DNA of 64,000 nt, from NCBI RefSeq assembly GCF_004798865.1, contig NW_025335409.1, forward strand, positions 18,021,054-18,085,053, read 5' to 3'. The notes under the pieces are model-generated. The model was not told the DNA's origin and made no database searches. It worked only from the letters and a program-made list of their open reading frames with translations. The translations under genes were made by a program, and so were the position numbers. Origin of the DNA: Varanus komodoensis. Lineage: Eukaryota; Chordata; Lepidosauria; Squamata; Varanidae. The stretch's first letter is position 1. The number at the start of each line of letters is the position of its first letter. Positions 1-9,962 of the stretch are shown piece by piece.

Positions 1-322
1 TATCCTCTTAAACCATAAGACTTAGACCTGTAGATGCACACTTCAGTGTTAGCACACAATAAGAAACCAGCTGGACCAGTTGGGCTGCCATGTTTCCTCA
101 CCACCATCAAAACTACAAGTCTTGCAACTTTTTTTGAAATGAAAGATAAAATTGGCACCTGCTACTTCATTCAAACAGTCAAATCAAACAGTAAAATGGC
201 ATTCCTCCCCACCTCCCTCTACTGAAGTGCTACCCCTTCTATTGAATAAATTCTATGTTATTTTTCTGGGTGGCAAGCCATGCTCTCTATCAAATCTTTC
301 TCATTTGTTCTGTGTAAGCACA

Positions 323-545
323 AGAGTGTGACCTGGTGGATAGATTGTTGGGCTAGGATGAAGTGGGACGAGAGAGACCCATGTTTGCATTTCTGCTGAG
401 GAATGAAACTTTCTGGGTGGCCTTAGGCAGTTTATTCTCTAAGCTTAATCTACTATTTAGGGTGGATGTGAGGCTAAAACGCTGCTCTTGGATCCACAGA
501 AGTTCTGAATGCTGCAACAAATGAATGAATAAATGAATGAAAATA
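323..545 (+). repeat. Old tRNA-derived SINE (GAGCCAGTGTGG family)
   Basis: The order of blocks follows the SINE seen more clearly at 53251: a decayed A-box region (GTGGATAGATTGTTGGGCTA), a decayed B-box region, a stretch resembling GGGTGACCTTGGGCCAGTC, and an AATG-type tail (aatgaatgaataaatgaatg). It is more diverged than the other copies here, so probably old. Ends are approximate. Confidence 0.55.
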
Positions 546-1380
546 CTATTTGGTCATTTTTCTTCCACTGAAAGCCAGTACAGTGCAGCTTTAGAGTCAA
601 CTGGGTACAATTATGTATCATAGTCTGGCTTTGACCTATTGTCTTACCCTCTCACTGGATAATTAGAGTTGAATGCACACTATCCAGAGCTCCATGAAGG
701 ATGATGATGATGATGATGATTTGGAAGGGGTGATCCTTCATTTAGATGTTAAATAATAATGCATGGGTTTTTTTCCCTTTCTGGAATAAATGTTGCTACA
801 GCATGGTGCTGAAACAAACAAATTACTCCTTACAATTACTGCTATTTTACAAGTAGTGGACTTTTTGTGTTTAATCAGTGTTAGACCTGAATCCCCAAGA
901 ATTTCACCAAAATTGAGTCTGGTTTCAGAAGGTGTGAGCTGGAAGTGTGAGTATAGGAGGCAGGTATTTGGGGGCAGAACCTGGTCTTGGGAGGGCTTTG
1001 CTTCATTCACATTCCTTAATTACAAGACAGGAGAATGTGTTTGGAAAGCAATGTTGGTTTCCTTTCCTTCCAAGTAGATGTATTTTTGGTTGCTGTGGAA
1101 CCAGTGAAACAAGTTTTCTGTATTTAAGCATTGTACATATATTTTTATCCTTTGGGAGGGGGATGAAAGGAAGTTAAGTTATATGTAAGCTAATATTTCT
1201 TAGTCTTCAATGGAAATTTCTCATTTAGAAGAAGCCAGTGGTGGAAAAATTTAGACATGAGCAATTACATTGCATAATAGCACTACATGGAATTGTTATC
1301 TTTTAATCTGAAGGAAAGAGAAGTAGTGAACAAAGGTGAAAACAATCAAATATTATTTGTACAAAAAATTAAATGCTACT
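546..1380. other. No gene seen; short (ATG)n tract
   Basis: Apart from a short (ATG)n microsatellite at about 700-720 I see nothing assignable. Open frames of about 90 codons lie on both strands at 738-1077, but they overlap each other, have no recognisable domain and no supporting splice or start context. Confidence 0.5.
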
Positions 1381-1585
1381 GCTAATATTTATTATTACAT
1401 TTATATTCTGCCTTATTTCCTCTTGCAAGGAAGCCAAGGAGCCTTATATAGTCTTCTTCCTCTCCATTCTATTCTTACAACAATAACCCTGTGAGGTAGG
1501 TTTGGCTTGAGCTTCATAACTGGTGGGGACTGGAACCCAGATTCCCAAGTCCTAATCCATCACACCAACCAATACACCAGACTGA
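1381..1585 (-). repeat. tRNA-derived SINE, minus strand
   Basis: Reading the plus strand gives the reverse of the SINE: an A/T-rich tail (tttattattacatttatat), a block like AAGGCAGCTTACA, the diagnostic core AACCCTGTGAGGTAGGTT, the B-box side (GGAACCCAGATTC) and the A-box end (CACCAACCAATACACCAGAC). Same family as the copies at 35340, 50801 and 60608. It is a non-coding retroposon with an RNA polymerase III promoter in origin. Confidence 0.8.
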
Positions 1586-1754
1586 TTTTTAAAATAAAAT
1601 ATAACCCATGTTATATAACCCTTAAATTATTGCTGCATCTTCCACCAGTTTTCATTACCTCTTCTTCTGATCCAGATTTCCTTATGATATGCTCTTCATA
1701 CAGATTGAAAATACAGGGAAAGCTAAATATACCCTTGCCTGCAAGGGGCCTATA

Positions 1755-3027
1755 CGAGGGGCGTTCAATGTATTCTCGGTATTGGGTTGATTTGCTATTG
1801 ATGTGGGTAATTTAATTATTTCATTAGCTGTTGACACTATCTGAGGGTATACATGCAAAATTTCAAATAAGTGTGATCATTAGTTTCCTAGTAATCCTCA
1901 GTGAAAGATGACCATAATGACTGACGCAACAATGTTGAAGAAAATTGAGCACCGCGCTGTGATTAAGTTCCTTACAAAACTAGGAAAAAGTCAAAAAATC
2001 ATTCATGAAGAGATGGTGGCCGTTTACCAGGGCTCTGCACCTTCATTATCTACTTTTCAAAAGTGGTCAAGTGAATTTAAAAGGGGCAGAGAAAGCATTG
2101 AAGACGACCCTCGCTCGGGTGGGCTGGTTACTGCCACTATGAAAGAAAAAGTGAAAAAAATTGAGAAACTTGTATTGGAAGATGCCCAAATAAAAATCAA
2201 AACATTAGCAGAGATGACAAACCTATCTGTTGGTACTGTATTTACTATTTTTCATGACCATCTTAACCTTTCAAAGGTCTGTGCAAGATGGGTGCCGTGA
2301 ATGCTCATGGCACCTCAGAAACAAGTGCGATTCGAGTGCTGTAGGGAGTTTTTAAAGCTCTGTGGTGAAGATCCATTGAGTATTTTCAACTGGATTGTTA
2401 CTGGAGATGAAACTTGGGTTCATCACTATGACCCTGAAAGTAAGCAGGAGTCCATGCAGTGGCATAAAAAAGGTGCTGACCCTCCGAAGAAATTCAAAGT
2501 CACTCCATCGGCCGGAAAAATCATGGCCACAGTGTTTTGGGACTCAAAGGGAATTTTATTGATCGAGTACATGAGAAAAGGTGAAACCATAAATGCAGCA
2601 TCTTATGCAACCACTCTGCGTAATTTAAGAGAAGCAATTAAAGAAAAAAGGCAGGGAAGACTGACTGCAGATGTGTTGCTTCTTCACGACAATGTACCTG
2701 TTCACACGATGCTTGTTTCAAAGGCTGCTGTGCAAGACTGTGGTTTCGAAGAAATAAACCACCCACCCTATAGCCCTGACCTGCCCGAATTTAAAAAAAG
2801 ATCTTCATGGAAAATGATTTTCCGACGATGGAACGCTCACAGCGGCAATTGATGTACATTTTTTAGACAAGGAGGAAGGGTATTTTGTACAGGGAATTAA
2901 AAAGTTAATTTCTATATGTAATAAGTGTATTGAAGTTATGGGGGATTACAATGAAAAATAAAAATTACTCCAATTTATTATTCCTTTTTCTTCATGCTGA
3001 TACTGAGAATACATTGAACGTCCCTTG
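1755..3027 (+). mobile_element. Mariner DNA transposon, complete with both TIRs
   Basis: The element is 1273 bp, the usual size for mariner, and is bounded by TA dinucleotides at 1753-1754 and 3028-3029. The terminal inverted repeats (1755-1782 and 3000-3027) begin CGAGGGGCGTTCAATGTATT on the left and, read inward, CAAGGGACGTTCAATGTATT on the right. They differ at four of 28 positions, all transitions. It encodes one transposase frame, which is inactivated. The substitution pattern suggests moderate age. Confidence 0.93.
1908..2961 (+). pseudogene. Mariner transposase pseudogene
   Basis: This is the cut-and-paste transposase of the enclosing element. The N-terminal half (1908-2297) has the mariner helix-turn-helix layout, including the linker motif DDPRSGG. 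The C-terminal half (from 2301) has the catalytic motif TGDETW (first Asp codon 2406-2408), then LLHDN (second Asp) and HPPYSPDL. Three lesions are visible. An in-frame TGA at 2298-2300 follows RWVP, probably a CGA to TGA change. A short deletion after YSPDL removes the usual APSDY block that carries the third catalytic Asp. A frame change near 2800 leaves the C-terminal coding (SDDGTLTAAIDVHFLDKEEG) in another frame, ending DYNEK and TAA at 2959-2961. It cannot make an active enzyme. The subfamily within mariner is not assigned. Confidence 0.93.
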
Positions 3028-3029
3028 TA

Positions 3030-5555
3030 GTTGCTGCAAGCCTTCCCATCTTCTTTCTTCAGGACTGAAATACACATTGAATGTTTCCAGTCTGTGGGCC
3101 CTTGTTTTGTTTTTCCATATTTGTTGGCAGATTCTTGTTGAGATTTGAAACAATTCAGCATGGAATAGCTCTACTGGTATCCTATCTACTTCTACAAAGC
3201 ATCTGCCATCCTTGCATCCCTTCTGTATATTGTTTGCACATTTTCATTATTTTATCTTGTTACGCTAGTACGTTCCCCCATTGGCCATTCAGTAGGTTTG
3301 AATTTCCCTTTGATTTATTAGATCTTCTGGAAGAGGTCAGTAGTGTTTCCTCTTTTGCTGTTCTGTTTTTTTGGCCTGTCCTTGTAATAGTTATTTTTGT
3401 CTTTAAATGATACAGGGCTACTGGTTCTGAATTTAAGGAGGAGAGTAATAACTCTTCTACACAAGACTGTTAATTCACTTTATTTTTGGTTGCTCACAGA
3501 ATCAGGATGTGAGTTATACACTTTTCCTTTCTGCTTCTCCGTGACATAATGTCTAGGCAGCACAGTGCTGTAGTGGAATAATGCAGTTTTACAAATACAA
3601 AAATATGTTTTCTCTTACTTTCAGAAATAACATTCTGTTTTCTCTACTCTTAAAACATGGAAAAGTGCTGTTAAAAACAGAAATGAAACCACAGGGAAAT
3701 ACTGTTGTCTAAAGAATCCATTAACAACAGTGTCTAAGGGATGATGAGCACATAATAAATGCCTCATGTAAAAAAAGCTGAAAGAAAAAATATAATTAGG
3801 AATAGAAAGAAGCAGAAGAGAAGGAAGGGAGTTATTAGAGATGAAAAAAGCATGGCAAGAATGACATCTGTATGTATACACTTCTGTAATTTGAAATTGC
3901 AATCTGCGTCTGCCTGTTTGCATGTAGGCTCAAGCATTTAGGGGTGTGTGGGTGTCCTCATAAGCCCTGCCTGCAGCATCCTTAGGTGCCCATCCTCTAC
4001 CTGAGTCTGAGCACATTGGCAGCAGAGGCCAAGTTCAGTTGACCACATTTACCAAGCTTCCACAGGTGGCAACCCTGATAAGGCATGTTTTGCAATTGTT
4101 GCAATTCCATAAGGATACCTTTTTGAATGCCCTTATAGAGCCTCCTTCAGGCCTTTGCACACAACATGTGACTAATTGGGTACTATGCACATGGAGACAT
4201 AGAGGCACTGCTCCCTCCACACTTCCGTCCTACACATAAGCAGGCAAATGCCTGCCTAAGTCTTGTTAAGAAAACACAATGAATTTTACCTTCTGATATT
4301 TTGTATGTTATTCAGTTTCATCACCTCTGTATTTAGTGGCCTATTGTCTGAAGCACTAAATTACACCCATTAGAAGAACCTGTCCTATTTTTAGTGCATA
4401 GCACTTCTTTAAAGCACCCACCCCATAATAATTCTATTAGGCTGGATTGCTTGAAAGTAAGCTGAATGTAAGCCAGAGATTTCAAGCCATCAAGTACTTT
4501 AGATTAATTTGCTTGTGGATCTTGTGGTGAGATTTTGGCTCTGCTGCACTTGAACAAGTATGTGATGTCAAGTGTTATGCAAGTGTTGGTAGATTTAGGG
4601 CTGCAAGCTTGTTAGCTTTCAGACTCGGGGAATGTACAACCCCTGCTATTTGGTTGGGATGGATTTCAGCATAATATCTTAGGGTCAAACTAGATGCAAG
4701 GCAGGAGATCCATAATCATGGATCTCCCACAGTGATTTAAACATTTACTAGTGGCTGCAGGTGAAGCAGATGGAAGCTGGAAAGGGAGTTTAATTTTGTC
4801 CCCCTCCATGCCATTGTCCTGATTATAACCATCCCTTGAAGCAATTTGTCTTCTTGGAGTAAACATGTACTATGTATGTGCTGTTCTCCAAACTATGAGC
4901 TATGAGGGGCAGTTAATAGCCCTTTTCTCATGAGTAACCCAGGGATACTGGTAGAGAGAGGAGCAGGATTTCAGTGGCAGCCCCCTGTGACCCACATGTA
5001 TACTTCTGAAAGCTAGATGAATCCTTGTGTGCATGCAGCTGTTGAATGTAAGCCTCCTAAGAACAAGCAGACAAACAACAAATGGCCCTGAGTGCAAAAT
5101 AAGTTCTGTTTTGCATTGTGTAACTGATGTCCACAGTTTTGCTTACAGTACCCAGGGGCATACTCTCTCCCCCACAGCCCATAGATATGTTGAAACAATG
5201 CCTGAAAATAGCTTAAATTGGGAACACAAATCATTTTTTTAATTTCCCATTATGTATGTATTTAAGGGATCTGACAAATATAATAAGGAACTGAGATAAA
5301 TATTTGAAGAAGAAGAGTGCTCAGGAAATAGTTTTATAAATACACCTTGGCACAGTGTAAGTGCACAGGAGAGATGTTTGAATCCACCCTAAGCCAAAAA
5401 AACACATGCAGAGCTCGGTGTTTGTGCAGTATATCATATTTTGAAAGCTTAGGTTAGGACTGATCAAAAGACATTGGGGATCTAGTGTGAATCCCACATA
5501 AAACAAAAAGAGCTGGGAAGCTTAAGGGCAAAACCTGGCAGAACAGAGCTTAGAA
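3030..5555. other. No gene or clear repeat seen
   Basis: About 2.5 kb of A/T-rich sequence without a recognisable gene. The only structure I noted is a 10-bp perfect hairpin at 4704-4727 (GGAGATCCAT, loop AATC, ATGGATCTCC). It sits just after GGGTCAAACTAGATGCAA, which resembles the end of a small lizard DNA element, but I cannot find the other end. Confidence 0.45.
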
Positions 5556-5584
5556 CATGGGTCCTCAAACTAAGGCCCACCCCT

Positions 5585-6190
5585 TTACTTACTTACTTAC
5601 TTACTTACTTATTTGTTTAGGATATTTGTATGCCGTCCTTTGCAAGAGCCTCAGGACGGCTTACACAAATAAAATACAAATATCTAGCATAACATAAATA
5701 GATAAACAACCCACTCTGGCTGCAATTAAAATATGATAAAATTCAATATTAAAACTTATTAAAATATTGATTAAATAAAAAGATCTTAACCTGGTGCTGA
5801 AAAACATATAAAGACGGCGCCAGGCAGACCTCTCTGGGGAGCGCATTCCATAGACAGGGTGCCACCGCAGAGAAGGCCTGGGTACTCTGTCTCCTAATAT
5901 CTTTACAGAGGGCTCCCGGAGGAGGGCTTCTGCTGCTGATCTCAGGGGGCGGGAGGGCAAATAGGAAAGAAGGCATTCCTTTAGGTATCCTGGACCCAAG
6001 CCGTTTAGGGCTTTATCGATAATAACCAACAACTTGAATTGAGCCCGGACTTCGATGGGAAGTCAGTGGAGCTGATAGAGGACTGGGGTTATATGAGAAT
6101 AATGCCCAGTCCCTGACAGCATCCTGGCAGCTCTGTTTTGCACCATCTGAAGTATCCGGACTGTCTTCAAGGGCAGCCCCACATAAAGCG
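5585..6190 (-). mobile_element. L2-group LINE, 3' end fragment, minus strand
   Basis: Read on the minus strand this matches the end of the L2 coding frame and 3' UTR: ALYVGLPLKTVRIL, then KALNGLGPGYLKE, LRSAAEALLREPSVK and LPREVCLAP, then GTAAGCCGTCCTGAGG and a (TAAG)n tail, seen on the plus strand as (CTTA)n at 5587-5610. The frame is broken by small indels. The inner boundary with the next block has microhomology (AAGCGC, 6186-6191). It may be the 3' end of the same insertion whose 5' part lies at 9963-11781. Confidence 0.88.
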
Positions 6191-6704
6191 CCCTGCGGAC
6201 TCAAAGCGTGGCTGGCGGCATGGAGAAGCGGCGCCCCGGACAGGAAACACCTACCCCGCGCTGCAGGAAGGACCTTCGCGGACCAGCGCCTGCACGCTGC
6301 TCCCCCGCGCTGCAGGAAGGAAGGACCTTCGCGCGCAAACAGCTGCACGCTGCCACGCTGCAATGCGCCACCGATGCAGGCCAGTACCACCAGCCAGCAC
6401 GCAGGTCCGGTTCGGGTTGCCCCGCCCCCCCCCCGCACAGGTGAGGGCGTGCGGGACCGGGCGGGACTTCGGAAGCGCCCTGCGGACTCAAAGTGCGGCC
6501 GGCGGCCGAAGGGCGGTCGCCGCCGTTTGGGAGCCGTTCGGGGGCCGAGCGGGGGGCTGGGCTGGGCTGGCCAGGGGTTTTTGTTGAAATTGACCCGCCT
6601 GCCATTGAACATTAGGGAAGAGGGATTTTTTTTTCTTTTCTTCTCTTTCTTCTCTTATTTTCTTTAACTGCTTTGATAATTTCTATACTGTTTAATCTGT
6701 TTTT
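6186..6704 (+). promoter_or_regulatory. L2 5' UTR with tandem monomers (putative promoter)
   Basis: The motif AAGCGCCCTGCGGACTCAAA occurs at 6186 and again at 6474, a period of 288 bp, so the 5' UTR contains one complete and one partial monomer. Inside the first monomer the block CGCTGCAGGAAGGACCTTCG is itself repeated about 50 bp apart. The region is very GC-rich and ends in a T-rich tract just before the start codon at 6705. Tandem 5' monomers act as promoters in some other LINEs. That role is inferred here, not shown. Confidence 0.6.
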
Positions 6705-9700
6705 ATGGAGTCGTCCCTGGCCATGTCGACGTTTATGTTTCCTGGGGAGCATGTGGGCGCTGCCATTGGCGTGGTCGTGGGCAATGGACGTAACAGCGGT
6801 GGGGGCTTAACGTGTCCGCGTAGAAGAAGGAGCGACAGATGGTTGACACCTGTCCCTCTTTCCGGTTCTTCCTCCAGCCAGAGGGTGCCAGGTAGCCTTG
6901 TCAACCACCCCTCAGGCCTGACGGTGCTGCTGCTCAATGCCAGGTCGGTCAATAATAAATCTTCCCTCATCCATGACTTGATTGTGGAGGAGGGGGCCGA
7001 CCTGGCTTGCATAACGGAGACCTGGGCAGGAGGGGGGGGGATGTTGCCCTCTCTCAAATGTGTCCACCCGGGTATCTGGTTCAGCACTGTTCACGCCCGG
7101 AGGGGAGGGGAGGGGGGGTCGCTTTGGTTTACCGAGCCTCCATCTCTCTCACGGGACTTCCGGTCCCTTTGAGGCCAGGGCTGGAGTACCTCTACTTGGT
7201 GTTGGGCGAACGAGACAGATTAGGGATTCTGTTGGTGTACCGTGCACCCTTCTGCCCAACAGTCTCCCTATCTGAGCTGACGGAGACCGTCTTGGACCTG
7301 GTGTTGAGGACCCCCAGGATGTTGGTCCTGGGGGACTTCAATCTCCATGCTGAGTCTGGTCTAACCGGGGCGGCTCAGGACTTCATGGCCTCCATGACGG
7401 CCATGGAGCTGTCTCAACATGTCTCCGGCCAGACCCATGAACGTGGACACACTCTGGACCTGGTTTTCTTGACGGGGCAGGAAGAGGGTGACCTGAGGGT
7501 GAGAAATTTATGTTTGACTCCCCTGTCATGGTCAGATCACTTCCTGGAGAGGTTTGTGCTCGAGAGCGACCTCTCCCTCTGTAAGGGTATGGATCCGATT
7601 GTGTGGGTCCGCCCCCGGAGCCGGATGGATCCGGATGGATTCCTGAAAGCCCTGGGGGAGTTTCCGGCTGACAAGACTGGTGCTCCTGTCAAGGCTCTGG
7701 TCGAACTATGGAACAGGGAGATGACCAGGGCTGTGGACACGATCGCTCCTAAGCGTCCTCTCCCACCGGGCAGAGCCCGCTCTTCCCCTTGGTACACTCC
7801 AGAATTGAGGGCAATGAAGCAGGTTGGGAGACGGCTAGAGCATAGGTGGAGGAAATCACAGGATGAATCTGACCGAACACACTTGAGAGCCCACTATCGG
7901 GCCTATGCTGTGGCGGTGAAAGCGGCGAAAAAGAAATTTTTTTCCACTTCCATTGCCTCCTCACAATGCCGTCTGGCGGAGCTTTTTCGAGTGGTGCAAG
8001 GCCTGCTTTGCCCAGGTCCTAAGGAAGATCCGGTTCCACCCTCAAAGGCCCGCTGTGATAACTTTGCCAGGCATTTCAGGGAGAAAATCGCTCAGATTCA
8101 TCACGAGCTGGACTCCACTAATGAATCAGAGGTTTCTGGGGAGACGCGAATGCTGCTGTCTGGTCCAGAATTATTGGATGAATTTCAGTTATTGTGGCCC
8201 GATGATGTGGACATGGTGCTTGGACGAGTACGTCCCACTACTTGCCTATTGGACCCTTGCCCGTCTTGGTTAATAAATAATTCCAAGCATGGGATTGGGA
8301 CCTGGATCTTGGAAGTGGTTAACGCTTCTCTGAGGGAGGGTCGGGTGCCTGCCCCTTTAAAGGAGGCGGTAGTCCGACCGGTCCTGAAGAAAGCGTCACT
8401 GGATCCAGAGATGGCCACTAACTATAGACCAGTGGCCAACATCCCGTTTCTGGGCAAGGTGTTGGAGCGGGTGGTGGCGGGACAACTCCAAGCACTCTTG
8501 GATGAAACTGATTATCTGGACCCATTTCAGTCCGGCTTCAGACCCGGGTATGGTACTGAATCTGCCTTGGTCACCCTGTACGATGACTTGTGCAGGGAGA
8601 AGGACAGGGGGAGTGCATCCCTGTTGGTTCTCCTGGACCTCTCGGCGGCTTTCGATACCATCGACCATGGTATCCTTCTGGATAGGCTAGCGGGACTGGG
8701 GGTTGGAGGCACTGCTTTGCAGTGGTTCCGCTCCTATCTCAACGGCCAATTCCAGAAGGTAGTGCTGGGGGACTATGGCTCTGCGCCATGGCAGCTATGC
8801 CATGGGGTACCACAGGGGTCCATTTTGTCCCCTTTGCTGTTTAACATCTATATGAAACCGCTGGGAGAGGTCATCAGGAGGTGTGGGCTACGGAATCATC
8901 AGTACGCTGATGATACCCAACTCTACCTCTCATCTTCCACTAATCCAGGTGAGGCAGTGGCTGTGCTGAACCGGTGCTTGGCCGAGGTAATGGGCTGGAT
9001 GAGAGCCAATAAACTGAAGCTCAATCCAGACAAGACGGAGGTCCTGTTGGTTGGTGGATCAGGCTTCGGAGAGGGTGGATTTGACCTGGCCCTGAATGGG
9101 GTTGCACTCCCACTTAGGGACAAGGTCCACAGCTTAGGAGTACTCCTCGACCCAGAGCTTTCACTAGAAGCTCAGGTGACAGCGGTGGCGAGGAGCGCTT
9201 TCCTTCAGCTTCGGCTGATTAATCAGCTGCGCCCCTACCTGGAGTACGACTGCCTGGCGACGGTGACACACGCGCTGGCGACTTCCCGCCTTGACTTCTG
9301 TAACGCACTTTACGTGGGGCTTCCCTTGAAGACAGTCCGGATACTTCAATTGGTTCAAAATAGAGCTGCCAGGTTGCTGACGGGGACAGGGCGTTATGTT
9401 CACATGACTCCAGTCCTCCGACAGCTTCACTGGCTTCCCATTGAAGTCCGGGCCCAATTCAAGGTGTTGCTTATGACCTATAAAGCCCTAAACGGCTTGG
9501 GGCCTGGTTACCTGAAGGAGCGCTTACATCCATATATGCCCGACCGCCCCTTGAGATCTGCGGGAGAGGCCCTTCTCCGGGAACCCTCCGTGAAAGAAAT
9601 TAGGAGGGTAGGTACTCGGAGGAAGGCTTTCTCTGCGGTGGCGCCCAATCTATGGAATATGCTCCCCAGAGAGGTCCGCCTGGTGCCGTCGTTATTTGTT

Positions 9701-9960
9701 TTTCGGCGTCAGGTGAAGACCTTTTTATTTAAAAGTCATTTTAATTGTTAATATTACTTGCTTATTTTATCTGGCCAGGGCGACTTCTTTTCTTTTCTTT
9801 TATAACTTTTCTAACTCCTTTTATATTGTTTATATTCTTTATTTATTTTATATTATTAATTTTAATTTTATATTGTTATTTTGTATTGTATTGTATTTTA
9901 TTGTGTTGTAAGCCGCCCCGAGGCTTCGGCAGGGGGCGGCATAGAAATGTTCTAATAATA
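6188..9960 (+). mobile_element. L2-group LINE, near full length, plus strand
   Basis: A 3.8-kb LINE with a GC-rich 5' UTR, one long endonuclease/reverse transcriptase frame (6705-9751), and a 3' UTR ending GTAAGCCGCCCCGAGGCTTC, GGGGGCGGCATAGAAATGTT and a short A/T tail. It sits inside older, opposite-strand L2 sequence. No obvious target duplication flanks it. Its coding region is very close to the copy at 55397, so the subfamily was recently active. No separate ORF1 was recognised between the 5' UTR and 6705. Confidence 0.93.
6705..9751 (+). CDS. L2 endonuclease/reverse transcriptase polyprotein, one frameshift
   Basis: This frame encodes the enzyme that nicks target DNA and copies the LINE RNA at the nick. 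The first 112 codons (from ATG at 6705) lead into the endonuclease with NARSVNNK and CITETW. After a run of nine G at 7032-7040 the homology continues one base back, in the frame open from 7007 to 9751 (914 codons). Motifs there, by residue of the 7007 frame: VLGDFNLHAE about 108-117, HTLDLVF about 148-154, SDH 176-178; RT core with LLDLSAAFDTIDH about 542-554, GVPQGSILSP about 600-609 and the catalytic YADD 633-636; then the C-terminal L2 region with LHWLPIEVRAQFK and LKTFLF-type end. Total length about 1015 codons fits the group. There are no internal stops. The minus-strand copy at 9963 shows the same phase change at the same G run. It is a transposon gene, not a host gene. Confidence 0.92.
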
Positions 9961-9962
9961 TA
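9752..9962 (+). other. L2 3' UTR and tail
   Basis: T/A-rich stretch followed by the conserved stem-forming end (TTGTAAGCCGCCCCGAGGC, then GGGGGCGGCATAGAAATG) and a weak A/T tail that runs into the flanking minus-strand L2 at about 9963. This is the segment recognised by the reverse transcriptase in related elements and shared with the SINE family in this window. Confidence 0.8.

Noticed and set aside
4704-4727. 10-bp perfect hairpin as a regulatory site
   Set aside because: Probably the core of a small decayed DNA element. There is nothing to support a regulatory role.
6138-6667. Overlapping frames of 78-199 codons on both strands around the L2 5' UTR
   Set aside because: GC-rich, low-complexity translations crossing the junction of two opposite L2 elements. 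They do not look like an L2 ORF1.
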